Below the pieces are notes generated by a model. It ran no database searches, was not told the origin of the DNA, and saw only the letters and a list, made by a program, of their open reading frames with translations. Below, piece after piece: positions 1-8,559 of a stretch of DNA of 64,000 bases. Each line of letters opens with the position of its first letter. The first letter of the stretch is position 1. The position numbers and the translations under genes are program-made. Source of the stretch: Marivirga sericea (GTDB lineage: Bacteria > Bacteroidota > Bacteroidia > Cytophagales > Cyclobacteriaceae); assembly GCF_900177665.1 (NCBI RefSeq), contig NZ_FXAW01000001.1, positions 124,001-188,000 of the forward strand. The letters run 5' to 3'.

Positions 1-1
1 A

Positions 2-895
2 ATAAGGGGAAAGGCGAGAGGTTATGTTCGAAGGCTTGGAGTGAATGAGGACCAGGCTGGGACTTACGCATTTTCACAAGTCGACTTAGATTTCTTACCG
101 AGCTTCAATATTGAAGTGTTGGCAGGAAGGACTTTTAATAAATCCTCAGGATCCGATTTGAATTTTAAGAATTCTGTAATCATCAATAAAGAGGCTAGCG
201 AGTTATTAGGTTTTTCTACGCCCGAGGAAGCCTTGGGAGAAAAAATTTATTATAGAATTAATTCAACGCCAACAATTATAGGGGTGGTTGATAATTTTCA
301 TCAATATGCGATGGATCAGCGTTATCAACCGATTATTTTCGAAGGTAAAATTGATCCTGAAAAGTATTATTATCTTAAATTATCTGAAAAGATTAACCAC
401 AGCAGTTTGCTAAATTTGCAATCAATTTGGAGCAATAATTTCCCCGGGAATCCTTTCAATTACTTTTATTTAGATCAATATTATAACCGACAGTACGAAA
501 GAGATGACCTTTTTATGAAAGCTTTTGTTCTATTTGCAGGACTTTCTATTTTAGTTGCAACCATTGGCTTTTTCGGGTTAATTTATTACACCGCTTCAAG
601 CAAAGTCCAAGAAATTGGCATCAGGAAAATCTTAGGTGCTGAAAGATGGGATATTAGCATCTTTCTTAGTAAAGATATATCTATTATGATATGTTTGGCT
701 ACCATCATTTCTCTACCGATTTTGTATTATTTTTCATCAAATTGGCTGCTGAATTATGCCTTTAAAATTGATTTAGTGTGGTGGATGTTCGTCATTCCAA
801 TTCTGCTCTTAGTTGCCATTGCGGCTATGGTCATTATAGTCCAAACCTTAAGAGTCTACAATATAAATCCCTCCATTACTTTGAAAGAGGAATGA
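2..895 (+). CDS. ABC transporter permease, FtsX/MacB-like (5' end outside window)
   Basis: This is the C-terminal part of a MacB/FtsX-type permease, an inner-membrane subunit of an ABC exporter that works by mechanotransmission rather than by a substrate channel. The frame is open to the window edge, so the GTG at 41 is not taken as the start. Visible are the end of the periplasmic MacB-PCD domain, then three membrane segments of the FtsX domain in the last 130 residues, with the family-typical GIRKILGAE after the first of them. It ends in the usual INPSITLKEE. It is followed by a sigma-54 type regulatory region and a second permease of the same family. The substrate cannot be told from sequence. 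Confidence 0.9.
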   Translation: MRGKARGYVRRLGVNEDQAGTYAFSQVDLDFLPSFNIEVLAGRTFNKSSGSDLNFKNSVIINKEASELLGFSTPEEALGEKIYYRINSTPTIIGVVDNFHQYAMDQRYQPIIFEGKIDPEKYYYLKLSEKINHSSLLNLQSIWSNNFPGNPFNYFYLDQYYNRQYERDDLFMKAFVLFAGLSILVATIGFFGLIYYTASSKVQEIGIRKILGAERWDISIFLSKDISIMICLATIISLPILYYFSSNWLLNYAFKIDLVWWMFVIPILLLVAIAAMVIIVQTLRVYNINPSITLKEE

Positions 896-952
896 TAGTG
901 AGTCAAACTCTTACTGATTTAATGGCCACCAAAGTCTTATTAAAATTGAAAT

Positions 953-966
953 GCCCGAAATCGGGC
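953..966. promoter_or_regulatory. Palindrome, probable enhancer site of a sigma-54 activator
   Basis: The sequence is GCCCGA-AA-TCGGGC, a perfect 14-bp inverted repeat in AT-rich intergenic DNA. A near-identical palindrome (3879-3892, GTCCGA-TT-TCGGAC) sits at the same distance from the next sigma-54 element. The distance (74 bp) fits an NtrC-family activator site about 100 bp upstream of transcription start. The role is inferred from this repeated geometry. Confidence 0.6.
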
Positions 967-1040
967 GTTACAATTACAAATTTGAACATTCATTATCCCA
1001 AAGTCTTCATTTTCAAGTCTTATGGGTACTTTTTATAATA

Positions 1041-1056
1041 TGGCACCTTAATTGGA
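1041..1056 (+). promoter_or_regulatory. Sigma-54 (RpoN) -24/-12 promoter
   Basis: TGGCAC-CTTAA-TTGGA matches the RpoN consensus TGGCACR-N4-TTGCW at the invariant GG and at TTG, with G instead of C at the -12 GC. Transcription should start near 1067. The TTG at 1052 therefore lies inside the promoter and cannot start the permease gene, and the ATG at 1097 is chosen instead. Confidence 0.65.
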
Positions 1057-1096
1057 AAATCAATTAAGATTGAATTTTTTAATAAAAACACTTACC

Positions 1097-3472
1097 ATGT
1101 TCAAACATAACCTACTGATCATTTATCGCAATTTCAAACGATTCAAAAGTACTTTCTTTATTAATCTTTTAGGACTCTCCACGGGTATGGCTTGTGCCTT
1201 GCTTATCTACCTATGGGTGACTGACGAACTCTCTATGGATAAATTTCATGAGAAGGATTCTCAGCTTTATCAAGTCTATATGCATCATGAAGAAAATGGA
1301 GAAATTCGATCCGCTCCCCATGTACCCGCACTTTTAGCAGATGCCTTAGAAGTGGAAATACCTGAGGTGATCACAGCAGTAGAAGATACTGATGCAGATG
1401 AATTTGGAGAAGGGTTTTCTTTATCTGTGGGAGAAGATAAAATGAAGGCAAGAGGGAAATTTTCAGGAGCAGAATATTTTCAGTTATTCTCTTTTCCGTT
1501 TTTGAAAGGAAATCCAGAAACAGCTTTATCAGATAAGAGGGGAATTGTATTGACTGAATCCCTTGCCAAAAAACTCTTTGGCTCGACTGATGTCATTGGA
1601 GAAAGTCTGGCGTGGCAAATACTAAAATTCAAAGGACAGGCGAAGGTTGCTGCAGTTATCGCAGATTTAACTGATAATACTACAGAATCTTTCGAATTTG
1701 TACTGCCTTTCACAGTTTTTATTGACGATTTGATGGGGCCAGAACGAAATCACTGGGGCAATTATATTGCGCTAACACAAGTGCAATTGGTAGAAGGGTC
1801 AGATGTGGCAGCGGTTAATAACAAAGTGGGCTCTATAATTAAAGAAAAAGTACCCAATACAAACGTAGAGCCTTTTTTTAAGCAATATTCCAGTCGGTAT
1901 TTACAAGGTAATTTTGAGAATGGGCAGGAAGTAGGAGGCAGGATAAACTACGTGAGATTGTTTGCTATCATTGCCATATTTGTATTGGCTATTGCTTGTA
2001 TCAATTTTATGAATTTAAGTACTGCACGTGCTTCAAGGCGATTAAAAGAAATAGGGGTGAAGAAAACCATGGGAGCTAGTAGAAAGCACTTGGTTTTTCA
2101 GCATCTTGGAGAATCCATTAGCTTGACGCTCATTTCTTTAGGAGTGGCATATTTGTTAGTATTTGTGTTGTTGCCACAGTTTAATGCTATTACCGCTAAG
2201 CAGCTTAGCCTAGATTTGACTGTAGATTTAGTGCTAGCCACTATCATGATCACTTTATTCACAGGATTGCTTGCAGGTAGCTACCCGGCTCTTTATTTAT
2301 CCGGTTTTAAGCCTGTAAGTATTTTGAAAGGTAAGTTTACCACCTCTACAGGCGAATTATGGACTAGGAAGGGTCTAGTAGTTTTTCAGTTTGTGATATC
2401 GATCATTCTTTTGGTGTCCGTTTGGGTGGTGTACAAGCAAATTGAATATGTGCAGGATAAAAACCTGGGCTATGATCGTCATTATGTGATTAAATTTCCT
2501 ATTGAAGGAACGGTAGCCGATCGACTGGAACCCTTCATTAACCAGCTGAAGCAAGTTCCGGGTGTAAAGCATGCTTCGGCTACGACACACTCCATAGTGA
2601 AAAGTGGCGCCTCTACAACCGGTGTCACCTGGCAAGGAAAGAATCCCGATAGCAATATATTATTTGAGCAAGCACGGGCATATTATGGTTTGATTGAAAC
2701 CTTAGGCATAGAAATGAAAGAGGGGAGGAGTTTCTCTGAAAAATTTGGAGCTGAAGAAGAAAAGATAATTTTTAATGAGGCGGCTATTAAAGTGATGGGT
2801 TTGGAAGATCCGATTGGCAAAACAGTGACCATGTGGGGCAAAGAAAAACAAATCATCGGTGTGGTAAAGGATTTTCATTTCTCTTCTTTACATGAGGAGG
2901 TTTCCCCCATGCTATTTCATTTTGACAAGAGCTTTATGCTGAGCGTTTTCGTAAAAATGCAAGCAGGTCGGCCAGCTGAAGTGATTCAAGGGATACAATC
3001 ATTGTACAAAGAATTTAACCCGGGATTCACCCTAAATTACGAGTTTCTTGATACGAATTACCAAGCACAATATCAGGCAGAGCAGAGAGTATCTCTATTG
3101 TCTCGATATTTTGCTGGAATAGCTATTATTATTTCATGTTTAGGTTTGTTCGGACTTGCGGCTTTCACTGCAGAACGCAGACAAAAAGAGATTGGCATCA
3201 GGAAAATATTAGGGGCTGGGGGATTTCAGATTGTAAGGCTTTTATCAGCCGATTTTACTAAAATCGTGCTGATCGCTATTGTGATTGCTTTGCCTATTAG
3301 CTATTGGGCAGCACAAAGCTGGCTGCAAGGTTTTGCTTATAGCATTGAACCTTCATGGTACTATTTTGCTGGAGCAGGGGCAGCAGCCTTAGGTATTGCT
3401 TGGATCACCATCAGCTTCCAAACCATTAAATCTTTACGAATTAACCCAGCAGATACTTTAAAAGATGAATAA
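1097..3472 (+). CDS. ABC transporter permease, FtsX/MacB-like
   Basis: A full-length permease of 791 residues in the large Bacteroidota MacB/FtsX family. One membrane helix follows the N-terminal MFKHNLLIIYRNFKRFK, then come a MacB-PCD periplasmic domain, a first FtsX domain with three helices (from about residue 285), a second periplasmic domain, and a second FtsX domain near the C terminus with GIRKILGAGG. The gene ends in the typical INPADTLKDE. The longer frame from TTG 1052 is rejected because it starts inside the sigma-54 promoter. The neighbours are another permease upstream and the ATPase and TolC-like genes downstream, so together they form a tripartite-like exporter set. The substrate is unknown. 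Confidence 0.93.
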   Translation: MFKHNLLIIYRNFKRFKSTFFINLLGLSTGMACALLIYLWVTDELSMDKFHEKDSQLYQVYMHHEENGEIRSAPHVPALLADALEVEIPEVITAVEDTDADEFGEGFSLSVGEDKMKARGKFSGAEYFQLFSFPFLKGNPETALSDKRGIVLTESLAKKLFGSTDVIGESLAWQILKFKGQAKVAAVIADLTDNTTESFEFVLPFTVFIDDLMGPERNHWGNYIALTQVQLVEGSDVAAVNNKVGSIIKEKVPNTNVEPFFKQYSSRYLQGNFENGQEVGGRINYVRLFAIIAIFVLAIACINFMNLSTARASRRLKEIGVKKTMGASRKHLVFQHLGESISLTLISLGVAYLLVFVLLPQFNAITAKQLSLDLTVDLVLATIMITLFTGLLAGSYPALYLSGFKPVSILKGKFTTSTGELWTRKGLVVFQFVISIILLVSVWVVYKQIEYVQDKNLGYDRHYVIKFPIEGTVADRLEPFINQLKQVPGVKHASATTHSIVKSGASTTGVTWQGKNPDSNILFEQARAYYGLIETLGIEMKEGRSFSEKFGAEEEKIIFNEAAIKVMGLEDPIGKTVTMWGKEKQIIGVVKDFHFSSLHEEVSPMLFHFDKSFMLSVFVKMQAGRPAEVIQGIQSLYKEFNPGFTLNYEFLDTNYQAQYQAEQRVSLLSRYFAGIAIIISCLGLFGLAAFTAERRQKEIGIRKILGAGGFQIVRLLSADFTKIVLIAIVIALPISYWAAQSWLQGFAYSIEPSWYYFAGAGAAALGIAWITISFQTIKSLRINPADTLKDE

Positions 3473-3614
3473 TTGGCCTTAATAGCATGTTGAATTTTCT
3501 ACAAGTATTGTGTATTTTTTGATAAAATACTTTGCGAAAACTGGACTATGAGAGACTGGTTTTGATCAGAAGATGCGCTTTGATATCAAGGTTTTATTGC
3601 TAGTTGTTGTCTTG

Positions 3615-3765
3615 TTTTCTTGAATTAGAATTAACCCGACCACTTCCGAGGAACTCGGAAAAGCGGGAGGGAGGAAAGTTTAGCGGGCCTGCGGAGGGCT
3701 GGAGGGAGGAAGCATTAAACTTTCTTGTCCGCCAGCTGGCGGATGGTTCTTTTTTGTCAAGAAAA
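3615..3765. repeat. GC-rich REP/BIME-like intergenic element
   Basis: A GC-rich block in AT-rich surroundings, bounded by inverted 9-mers TTTTCTTGA (3615-3623) and TCAAGAAAA (3757-3765). Inside are a nested inverted pair GAAAGTTTA/TAAACTTTC (3674-3682, 3716-3724), two direct copies of GGAGGGAGGAA (3666-3676, 3701-3711) and a perfect 16-bp palindrome TCCGCCAGCTGGCGGA (3728-3743). The 69-codon open frame across it has low-complexity composition and is taken as non-coding. No second copy was noticed in the window, so repetition in the genome is inferred from its structure. Confidence 0.5.
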
Positions 3766-3878
3766 AAGAATAGGAAAGGACTATTTGCAAATGAAATTCA
3801 GAGACTTCAATAATAGATTTACAGTGAATTTAAAGAGATTTAGCACATGATTATTCCTGATGAAATGCATAAATCATT

Positions 3879-3892
3879 GTCCGATTTCGGAC
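3879..3892. promoter_or_regulatory. Palindrome, probable enhancer site of a sigma-54 activator
   Basis: GTCCGA-TT-TCGGAC is a perfect inverted repeat sharing the frame G-Y-CCGA-WW-TCGG-R-C with the site at 953-966. It lies 73 bp upstream of the -24/-12 element at 3966-3981, almost exactly the spacing of the first pair. The likely ligand is an NtrC-type response regulator encoded outside the window. Confidence 0.6.
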
Positions 3893-3965
3893 GTATCCTT
3901 CCGGTTTTGAACAGGAACGGAAAGAATAAAGCCCTTCATTGGCTTTTAGAGTAAGTAATCGGTAA

Positions 3966-3981
3966 TGGCACACAAATTGAA
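3966..3981 (+). promoter_or_regulatory. Sigma-54 (RpoN) -24/-12 promoter
   Basis: TGGCACA-CAAA-TTGAA matches the RpoN consensus TGGCACR-N4-TTGCW except for the final C. The predicted start near 3992 leaves a short leader to the ATG at 4005. It should drive the ATPase and TolC-like genes. Confidence 0.68.
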
Positions 3982-4004
3982 AAAACACATTAAAAAATAT
4001 AGAA

Positions 4005-4700
4005 ATGATACAACTTTCAGATATTGACAAATCAATCGCAAATCGATTTAGCAAACAATTCATATTGAAGGGCATAGACCTTACCATTGAAAAAGGTGAA
4101 TTCCTAACCATAATGGGACCGAGTGGTGCTGGGAAATCTACGCTACTGAATATTATCGGCTTACTGGATGATGCTTCTCAGGGCGAGTATCTTTTGGAAG
4201 GTAATTTGATTCATTCACTCAATGATAAAAAGAAATCAGCACTACATAAGGAATATTTTGGCTTCGTTTTTCAGGCCTATCATCTGATAGATGAACTGAC
4301 AGTCTATGAAAATATTGAAACGCCATTATTATATCGAGGTGTAAAATCTAGTGAGCGGAAAAGCTTGGTGGCTGAAGTCCTGGATAGATTTGGGATTGTT
4401 GCCAAAAAGGATCTTTTTCCTGAACAGTTATCAGGAGGGCAGCAACAATTGGTGGGAGTTGCACGCGCTATAATTGGAAAACCGGCAATTCTACTAGCAG
4501 ATGAGCCCACCGGGAATCTACATTCCTCCCAATCGAAAATTATAATGGAATTGTTCCAAGAGCTTAACAATCAAGGAACTACAATTATTCAAGTAACACA
4601 CTCAGAAGAGAATGCATCATACGGTTCTAGGATAATCGAATTGGAAGATGGTGCAATTACTAAAGACTATTTGAATGAAACGAAAAATGCAGTATTGTAA
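4005..4700 (+). CDS. ABC transporter ATP-binding protein (LolD/MacB type)
   Basis: The cytoplasmic ATPase that would power the adjacent FtsX-type permeases. At 231 residues it has the standard length for a stand-alone LolD/MacB ATPase. Visible motifs are Walker A GPSGAGKST (38-46), Q-loop Gln90, signature LSGGQ (142-146), Walker B ILLADEPTG with catalytic Glu167, and H-loop His199. Two positions differ from the textbook enzyme: the signature continues QQL instead of QQR, and the D-loop reads NLHS instead of NLDS. From memory these variants are usual in this Bacteroidota subfamily. The gene starts 13 nt after the predicted sigma-54 transcription start and overlaps the TolC-like gene by 26 bp, so the two are probably translated from one message. 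Confidence 0.94.
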   Translation: MIQLSDIDKSIANRFSKQFILKGIDLTIEKGEFLTIMGPSGAGKSTLLNIIGLLDDASQGEYLLEGNLIHSLNDKKKSALHKEYFGFVFQAYHLIDELTVYENIETPLLYRGVKSSERKSLVAEVLDRFGIVAKKDLFPEQLSGGQQQLVGVARAIIGKPAILLADEPTGNLHSSQSKIIMELFQELNNQGTTIIQVTHSEENASYGSRIIELEDGAITKDYLNETKNAVL

Positions 4701-6033
4701 ACAACTACTACTAGTCCCTTTTATGCTCATTTGTTTTGCTGTTCAAGCGCAGGAAAGCACGAAAATATTAACTTTTGAGGAGGCCATGAAAGTTGGTTTA
4801 GAACAAAATATAGCGTTGCGAAAGAATTTGAATCAATTGAGCGCTCTTTCCATGCAGGAAACGCAATCGAAAATTGATTTTTTACCTTCGGTTTCAGCTA
4901 ATGTTCAAGCAGCGCGTCAAGGTGGGCAACAGTTTCAGCTGGTGGAAGATGGTTTTGAGATTAATAATGTTCAGGCGAACCGATTGTCAGGAAACCTTTC
5001 TGCTTCTGTTGATATTTTCCGAGGACTTGGTAGACTTAATCAAATCAAAATGGCCGATCTAAACTATCAAGCTCAAAGGAGTGCAATTGAAAGAAGTAAG
5101 CAGCAAGTAGTATTTGACATCGCACAACAATATTTGCAACTATTACTTGATAAAAAGTTGATGGAGATTTCCTCCAATGCAATTCAAGATCAGAAAAATC
5201 AGCTAGAAAGAATAAAAGGCTTTGTTTTGACGGGTTTACGACCCCAAGCAGATGCTCTCGCACAAAAAGCTACCTTAGACCAATTGGAATTATCTTTTAT
5301 AGAAACAGAGAATACTTACTTATTGGACAAGGCACGTCTGGCACAGACTTTACAGCTTGATTTATTAGAAGAGTATGAAGTGTCCGAAGCTTTTGGATCT
5401 GCAAGTACATCACTCGAGGCTTACCAATTATCAGAATTGTTTGAGTTAGCCATTCAGAATAGATCAGATCTTCAGCAACTAGATTTGCAGCGCCAGGCGA
5501 CCAATAAAAATATTGATCTTTTGAAGTCAAATTATCTGCCGACCTTATCTGCTTTTTATCAATATGGGACACAATATAGCTCCTTGAATTCGCTTGGTAT
5601 TAGTGAACAGTTATTTGATTTATACCCCAATAATACTGTTGGACTGAACCTAAGTATTCCCTTATTCAGCAATTACGTGAACAAATCAAGAGTTGCAACA
5701 GCACAAGTAGAATTGGCCAATAGCCGACTTGATGTGGAGGACCTTAAAAGAAGCATATTTCAAGATGTTCAAAACGCATATTTGAATTTCAATGCGGCTA
5801 TAAAAAGAGTAGAGGTGAGTGAATCAGCATTGAATTCTGCTCAAGAGGCCTATAAGATGCAAAATGAACGCTATGCGGAAGGGATAGCGAATCTTTCAGA
5901 GTTATCAATTGCACAGCAAGCTTTAATCACGGCACAAGCTAATCTAGAGCAGGCAAAATTCACTTTATTATTTCAACAAACTATCCTTGATTTTCATACT
6001 GGAGTCTTGCAAGTTGAAACACTGAACCAATAA
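4675..6033 (+). CDS. TolC-family outer membrane protein
   Basis: An outer membrane channel of the TolC/OEP family, 452 residues, the usual length. A signal peptide ends near AVQAQ (residue 25). Two homologous halves of long amphipathic helices with small beta segments follow, with the family-typical pattern of an alanine- and glutamine-rich helix ending NLEQAKFTLLFQQTILDF. The start overlaps the upstream ATPase gene by 26 bp; an internal ATG four codons later would give the same signal peptide. It supplies the outer membrane exit for the ABC exporter encoded next to it. No periplasmic adaptor (HlyD type) gene is present between 1 and 6033, so one may be encoded elsewhere. Confidence 0.92.
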   Translation: MKRKMQYCKQLLLVPFMLICFAVQAQESTKILTFEEAMKVGLEQNIALRKNLNQLSALSMQETQSKIDFLPSVSANVQAARQGGQQFQLVEDGFEINNVQANRLSGNLSASVDIFRGLGRLNQIKMADLNYQAQRSAIERSKQQVVFDIAQQYLQLLLDKKLMEISSNAIQDQKNQLERIKGFVLTGLRPQADALAQKATLDQLELSFIETENTYLLDKARLAQTLQLDLLEEYEVSEAFGSASTSLEAYQLSELFELAIQNRSDLQQLDLQRQATNKNIDLLKSNYLPTLSAFYQYGTQYSSLNSLGISEQLFDLYPNNTVGLNLSIPLFSNYVNKSRVATAQVELANSRLDVEDLKRSIFQDVQNAYLNFNAAIKRVEVSESALNSAQEAYKMQNERYAEGIANLSELSIAQQALITAQANLEQAKFTLLFQQTILDFHTGVLQVETLNQ

Positions 6034-6316
6034 GGGAATTCAATTACGACCTTTCGTCTAGTTTTATTTTTGAAATCATTCAGGCTAATTTATGAATACC
6101 AAGTAATGTAAAGAAGGGGCTCAATAGCAATTGTATGACTCCAAATGACATAAAACTAGCTTCTGGGATAGATTTAACAATCTTTAAATGCCATTGGGAA
6201 GGATAATTTGAAATATACGCTGGACAGATTTCTCAAGTTGTATTTAACAAAATGTATAAATATCCGTTTTATTTAGAATTTATTTAAATAAATAGTTAGC
6301 CTAAACTTAGTGGAAA

Positions 6317-6634
6317 ATGGTACTTATACACATTGTAACAGATAATGAGGAGCAAGCAATTGAAATTACTGATTTGTTAATTGAGAAGAAGCTTATCCTG
6401 AATGCTTTAATGATTGAAAAGGCTAAAATGCGTAAACGCTTGAAAGATGGTACTTTTGAAACGCATCCGCAGACATTAGTCATCGGAAAAACAAAAGGCT
6501 TGCTTTTTAATGACATCGATTTGTTGCTACGCGAAAAATATGGGAAGATGATGCCAACCTTATACTCTATTGCCATTGTAAATATGGATTGGGACCAAGC
6601 TGATGAATTAATGCAAGAGACGCTTAAGATTTAA
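6317..6634 (+). CDS. Small protein, possibly CutA-like
   Basis: A 105-residue protein without signal peptide. The length, the opening strand VLIHIVTDNEEQAIEITDLLIEKKL and the later LVIGKTKGLLFNDIDLLL recall the ferredoxin-like fold of the CutA1 family, in which a DEE-type loop precedes helix 1 and an LLIKT-like strand precedes helix 2. The typical CutA tryptophan-rich and HPYEVP segments are absent, so the family call is weak. It stands alone between the exporter locus and the Crp/Fnr-like regulator, separated by 283 and 229 bp in which no clear promoter was found. The role is unknown. Confidence 0.5.
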   Translation: MVLIHIVTDNEEQAIEITDLLIEKKLILNALMIEKAKMRKRLKDGTFETHPQTLVIGKTKGLLFNDIDLLLREKYGKMMPTLYSIAIVNMDWDQADELMQETLKI

Positions 6635-6863
6635 GAACTTCGTAATTGTAAGCTCTAATAGAACTGCATATTCCATTGCTTTTCGAGTTTTGGAAGGTCA
6701 TCTATGATCGTAGGCAATCGAGAAAGCTAGAATTTTAAAATAATGACAGAGGCTTTGAGGATACGTGTATTTTATACTAGATTGAAGTACTTTACAGATC
6801 AATTAGCTCCTTGATATTTCAATCGTTATGGTAGGAGGATTAAAGTGAGCTTCTGTTATTCTT

Positions 6864-7445
6864 ATGACTCAAGAAGAAATTAAATCCCAGTTTATAGAAA
6901 AGGCCTCGCTTAGTGCTGATGCTGTTAGTGATTTCTTTGAAAATGCTGAGTTGATTTCTTTAGCTAAGAACCAGCATCTCATTAAATCAGGATCGTCCCC
7001 TGTTTACTTTGTATTAGTCAAATCGGGCTGTCTGATGACCTATTTTAAAGACCGTAACGAGCAGGTGCATGCCATCCAATTTGGTCAGGAAATGTGGTGG
7101 ACGGGCGATTTAGATGCTATTTTTAATCAACATGCTTCTAATTATGCGATTAAAGCCTTAGTCCCTTCTGAGGTTTACTTGTTAAGTAAAGAGAAGTTTG
7201 AAGATCTTAATCAAAAGCATCCTGCATTTGAAAGATATTTTAGAGTGCTGTTTCAGAACGCTTTAATTAGTCATCAAAAGCGTATCATTAGAAATATCTC
7301 CTATACGGCAGAAGAGAAATATCTAGAATTCGTCAAGCTCCATCCCCGATTAGAACTAATCGTCCCTCAAAAATATATTGCGTCCTTTATGGGCATCACC
7401 CCAGAATTCCTAAGCAAGCTCAAAAGGAAAATGGCAGAATCTTAA
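6864..7445 (+). CDS. Crp/Fnr-family transcriptional regulator
   Basis: A 193-residue cyclic-nucleotide-binding-fold regulator of the short Bacteroidota type. Residues about 20-115 form the jelly-roll effector domain (the segment VYFVLVKSGCLMTYFKDRNE is typical). A long dimerisation helix follows, and a C-terminal helix-turn-helix spans QKYIASFMGITPEFLSKLKR, the form seen in many Bacteroidota Crp paralogues. The Fnr iron-sulfur cysteines are missing. It lies immediately upstream of a ring-cleaving dioxygenase gene whose promoter bears a palindrome with Crp/Fnr-like N4 geometry (7473-7486), and the same palindrome occurs at 15935-15950. It is therefore the best local candidate for the regulator of both dioxygenase operons, but that is inference. 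Confidence 0.85.
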   Translation: MTQEEIKSQFIEKASLSADAVSDFFENAELISLAKNQHLIKSGSSPVYFVLVKSGCLMTYFKDRNEQVHAIQFGQEMWWTGDLDAIFNQHASNYAIKALVPSEVYLLSKEKFEDLNQKHPAFERYFRVLFQNALISHQKRIIRNISYTAEEKYLEFVKLHPRLELIVPQKYIASFMGITPEFLSKLKRKMAES

Positions 7446-7472
7446 ACTAGATTAAGATTTATGTTCAAATAG

Positions 7473-7486
7473 TAAACATTTGTTTA
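7473..7486. promoter_or_regulatory. Operator-like palindrome over the -33 element
   Basis: TAAAC-ATTT-GTTTA is a 14-bp inverted repeat whose centre contains TTTG, the Bacteroidota -33 element. A -7-like TATAATCT follows 21 bp later (7504-7511). The same layout occurs at 15935-15950 upstream of the second dioxygenase operon. The half-site spacing of 4 bp is that of Fnr-type boxes, and the position suggests repression. Confidence 0.5.
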
Positions 7487-7550
7487 AATAGTAGAACAAG
7501 CTGTATAATCTTTGGTTAAATTCACTGTTGTAAATTAAAATATTACTACT

Positions 7551-8528
7551 ATGAATCCGAACGAATATATTACGGGACTACACCACTTAACAGTGAGCGT
7601 GGGTAGCGCCCAAGAAGACATTGATTTCGTGACCCAAGTAATGGGCATGAGAATGATCAAGCAAACAGTTCTATTTGATGGATCTGCAAGTGTTTATCAT
7701 CTATATTATGCAAATGCTGATGCGGAAGTAGGTTCCGTTTGGACTACTTTTCCATTTAAGAAGGCTGGTTTAACAGGTAAAAAAGGCTCTGGTCAAATTG
7801 AAGTATCAGGCTTTTCTGTGCACCCAGATGCTATTCCTTTTTGGAAAGAGCATTTAGATAAACACAAGGTAAAAAATTCAGGTATCCTAGAGCGTTTTGG
7901 TCAAAAAATGATCCATTTTGAAGATCCCTCAGGTGTAGGGATTGGCGTATTTGGAGATGCAAATGATAACAGAAATGCATGGCAAACAGATGAAATCTCT
8001 AAGGAGAATGGTATTAAAGGAATCCACAGTGCTGTTCTTTCTGTAAGAGAGGTTGAAATGATGGATAAATACTTGACCGACATATTGGGATTCTACAAAG
8101 TTGGACAAGAAGGACAGTATCACAGATACCACATTAAAGATGGAGGAGCGAGAAAAGTAATTGAATTGCATCATCAACCGGATCTTCCGCAGGGAAGTTG
8201 GACTTTTGGAGTGGGTATTCCGCACCATATTGCTTTTGCCACAGGTAACGATGAAGAAAGCGCAAAATTGAAAGCTTATATTGAAGGAACAGGTTATACA
8301 GATGTTACAGAGATAAAAGATAGAAATTATTTTCATTCCGTTTACACCAGGACTCCTGGCGGACAATTATTTGAATTTGCAACTTCAGATATCGGATTTG
8401 CAGTAGATGAGCCCGAAGATTTGTTGGGGCATGAATTATTATTGCCTCCTTTCTTTGAGAATAGGAGAGAGGAATTAACAAGTTCTCTGGAACCTATTAC
8501 AGTTCCGCACTATTTGCAAGATAAATAA
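7551..8528 (+). CDS. Ring-cleaving dioxygenase, VOC family (MhqO/PcpA-like)
   Basis: A 325-residue enzyme of two vicinal-oxygen-chelate modules (about 8-140 and 155-310), the architecture of PcpA (2,6-dichlorohydroquinone 1,2-dioxygenase) and of the MhqO quinone-resistance proteins. The iron ligands of PcpA (His11, His227, Glu276) have counterparts at His11/12, His225/226 (GIPHHIAF) and Glu275 (QLFEFA). The expected substrate is a hydroquinone-type ring, cleaved next to a hydroxyl group. It is monocistronic, with a strong terminator at 8560-8593. A paralogue is encoded at 16649-17596. Its place beside a hydroxyquinol pathway suggests catabolism or detoxification of para-dihydroxylated aromatics. 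The exact substrate cannot be read from sequence. Confidence 0.88.
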   Translation: MNPNEYITGLHHLTVSVGSAQEDIDFVTQVMGMRMIKQTVLFDGSASVYHLYYANADAEVGSVWTTFPFKKAGLTGKKGSGQIEVSGFSVHPDAIPFWKEHLDKHKVKNSGILERFGQKMIHFEDPSGVGIGVFGDANDNRNAWQTDEISKENGIKGIHSAVLSVREVEMMDKYLTDILGFYKVGQEGQYHRYHIKDGGARKVIELHHQPDLPQGSWTFGVGIPHHIAFATGNDEESAKLKAYIEGTGYTDVTEIKDRNYFHSVYTRTPGGQLFEFATSDIGFAVDEPEDLLGHELLLPPFFENRREELTSSLEPITVPHYLQDK

Positions 8529-8559
8529 ACGATAGTCATTAACCGACTAAATTGAAGTG

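Noticed and set aside
778-1038. Open frame of 86 codons overlapping the end of the first permease
   Set aside because: It runs out of phase over the permease and across the enhancer palindrome. It has no family resemblance.
1052-1096. TTG start of the second permease
   Set aside because: It lies inside the predicted sigma-54 promoter, upstream of the expected transcription start.
3604-3813. Open frame of 69 codons in the spacer before the exporter ATPase
   Set aside because: It lies across the GC-rich inverted-repeat element, has repetitive composition and no start or context of a gene.
6838-6848. AGGAGG-like ribosome binding site followed by GTG upstream of the Crp/Fnr-like gene
   Set aside because: The GTG is out of frame with the regulator and its frame stops after 12 codons. 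Bacteroidota rarely use Shine-Dalgarno sites.
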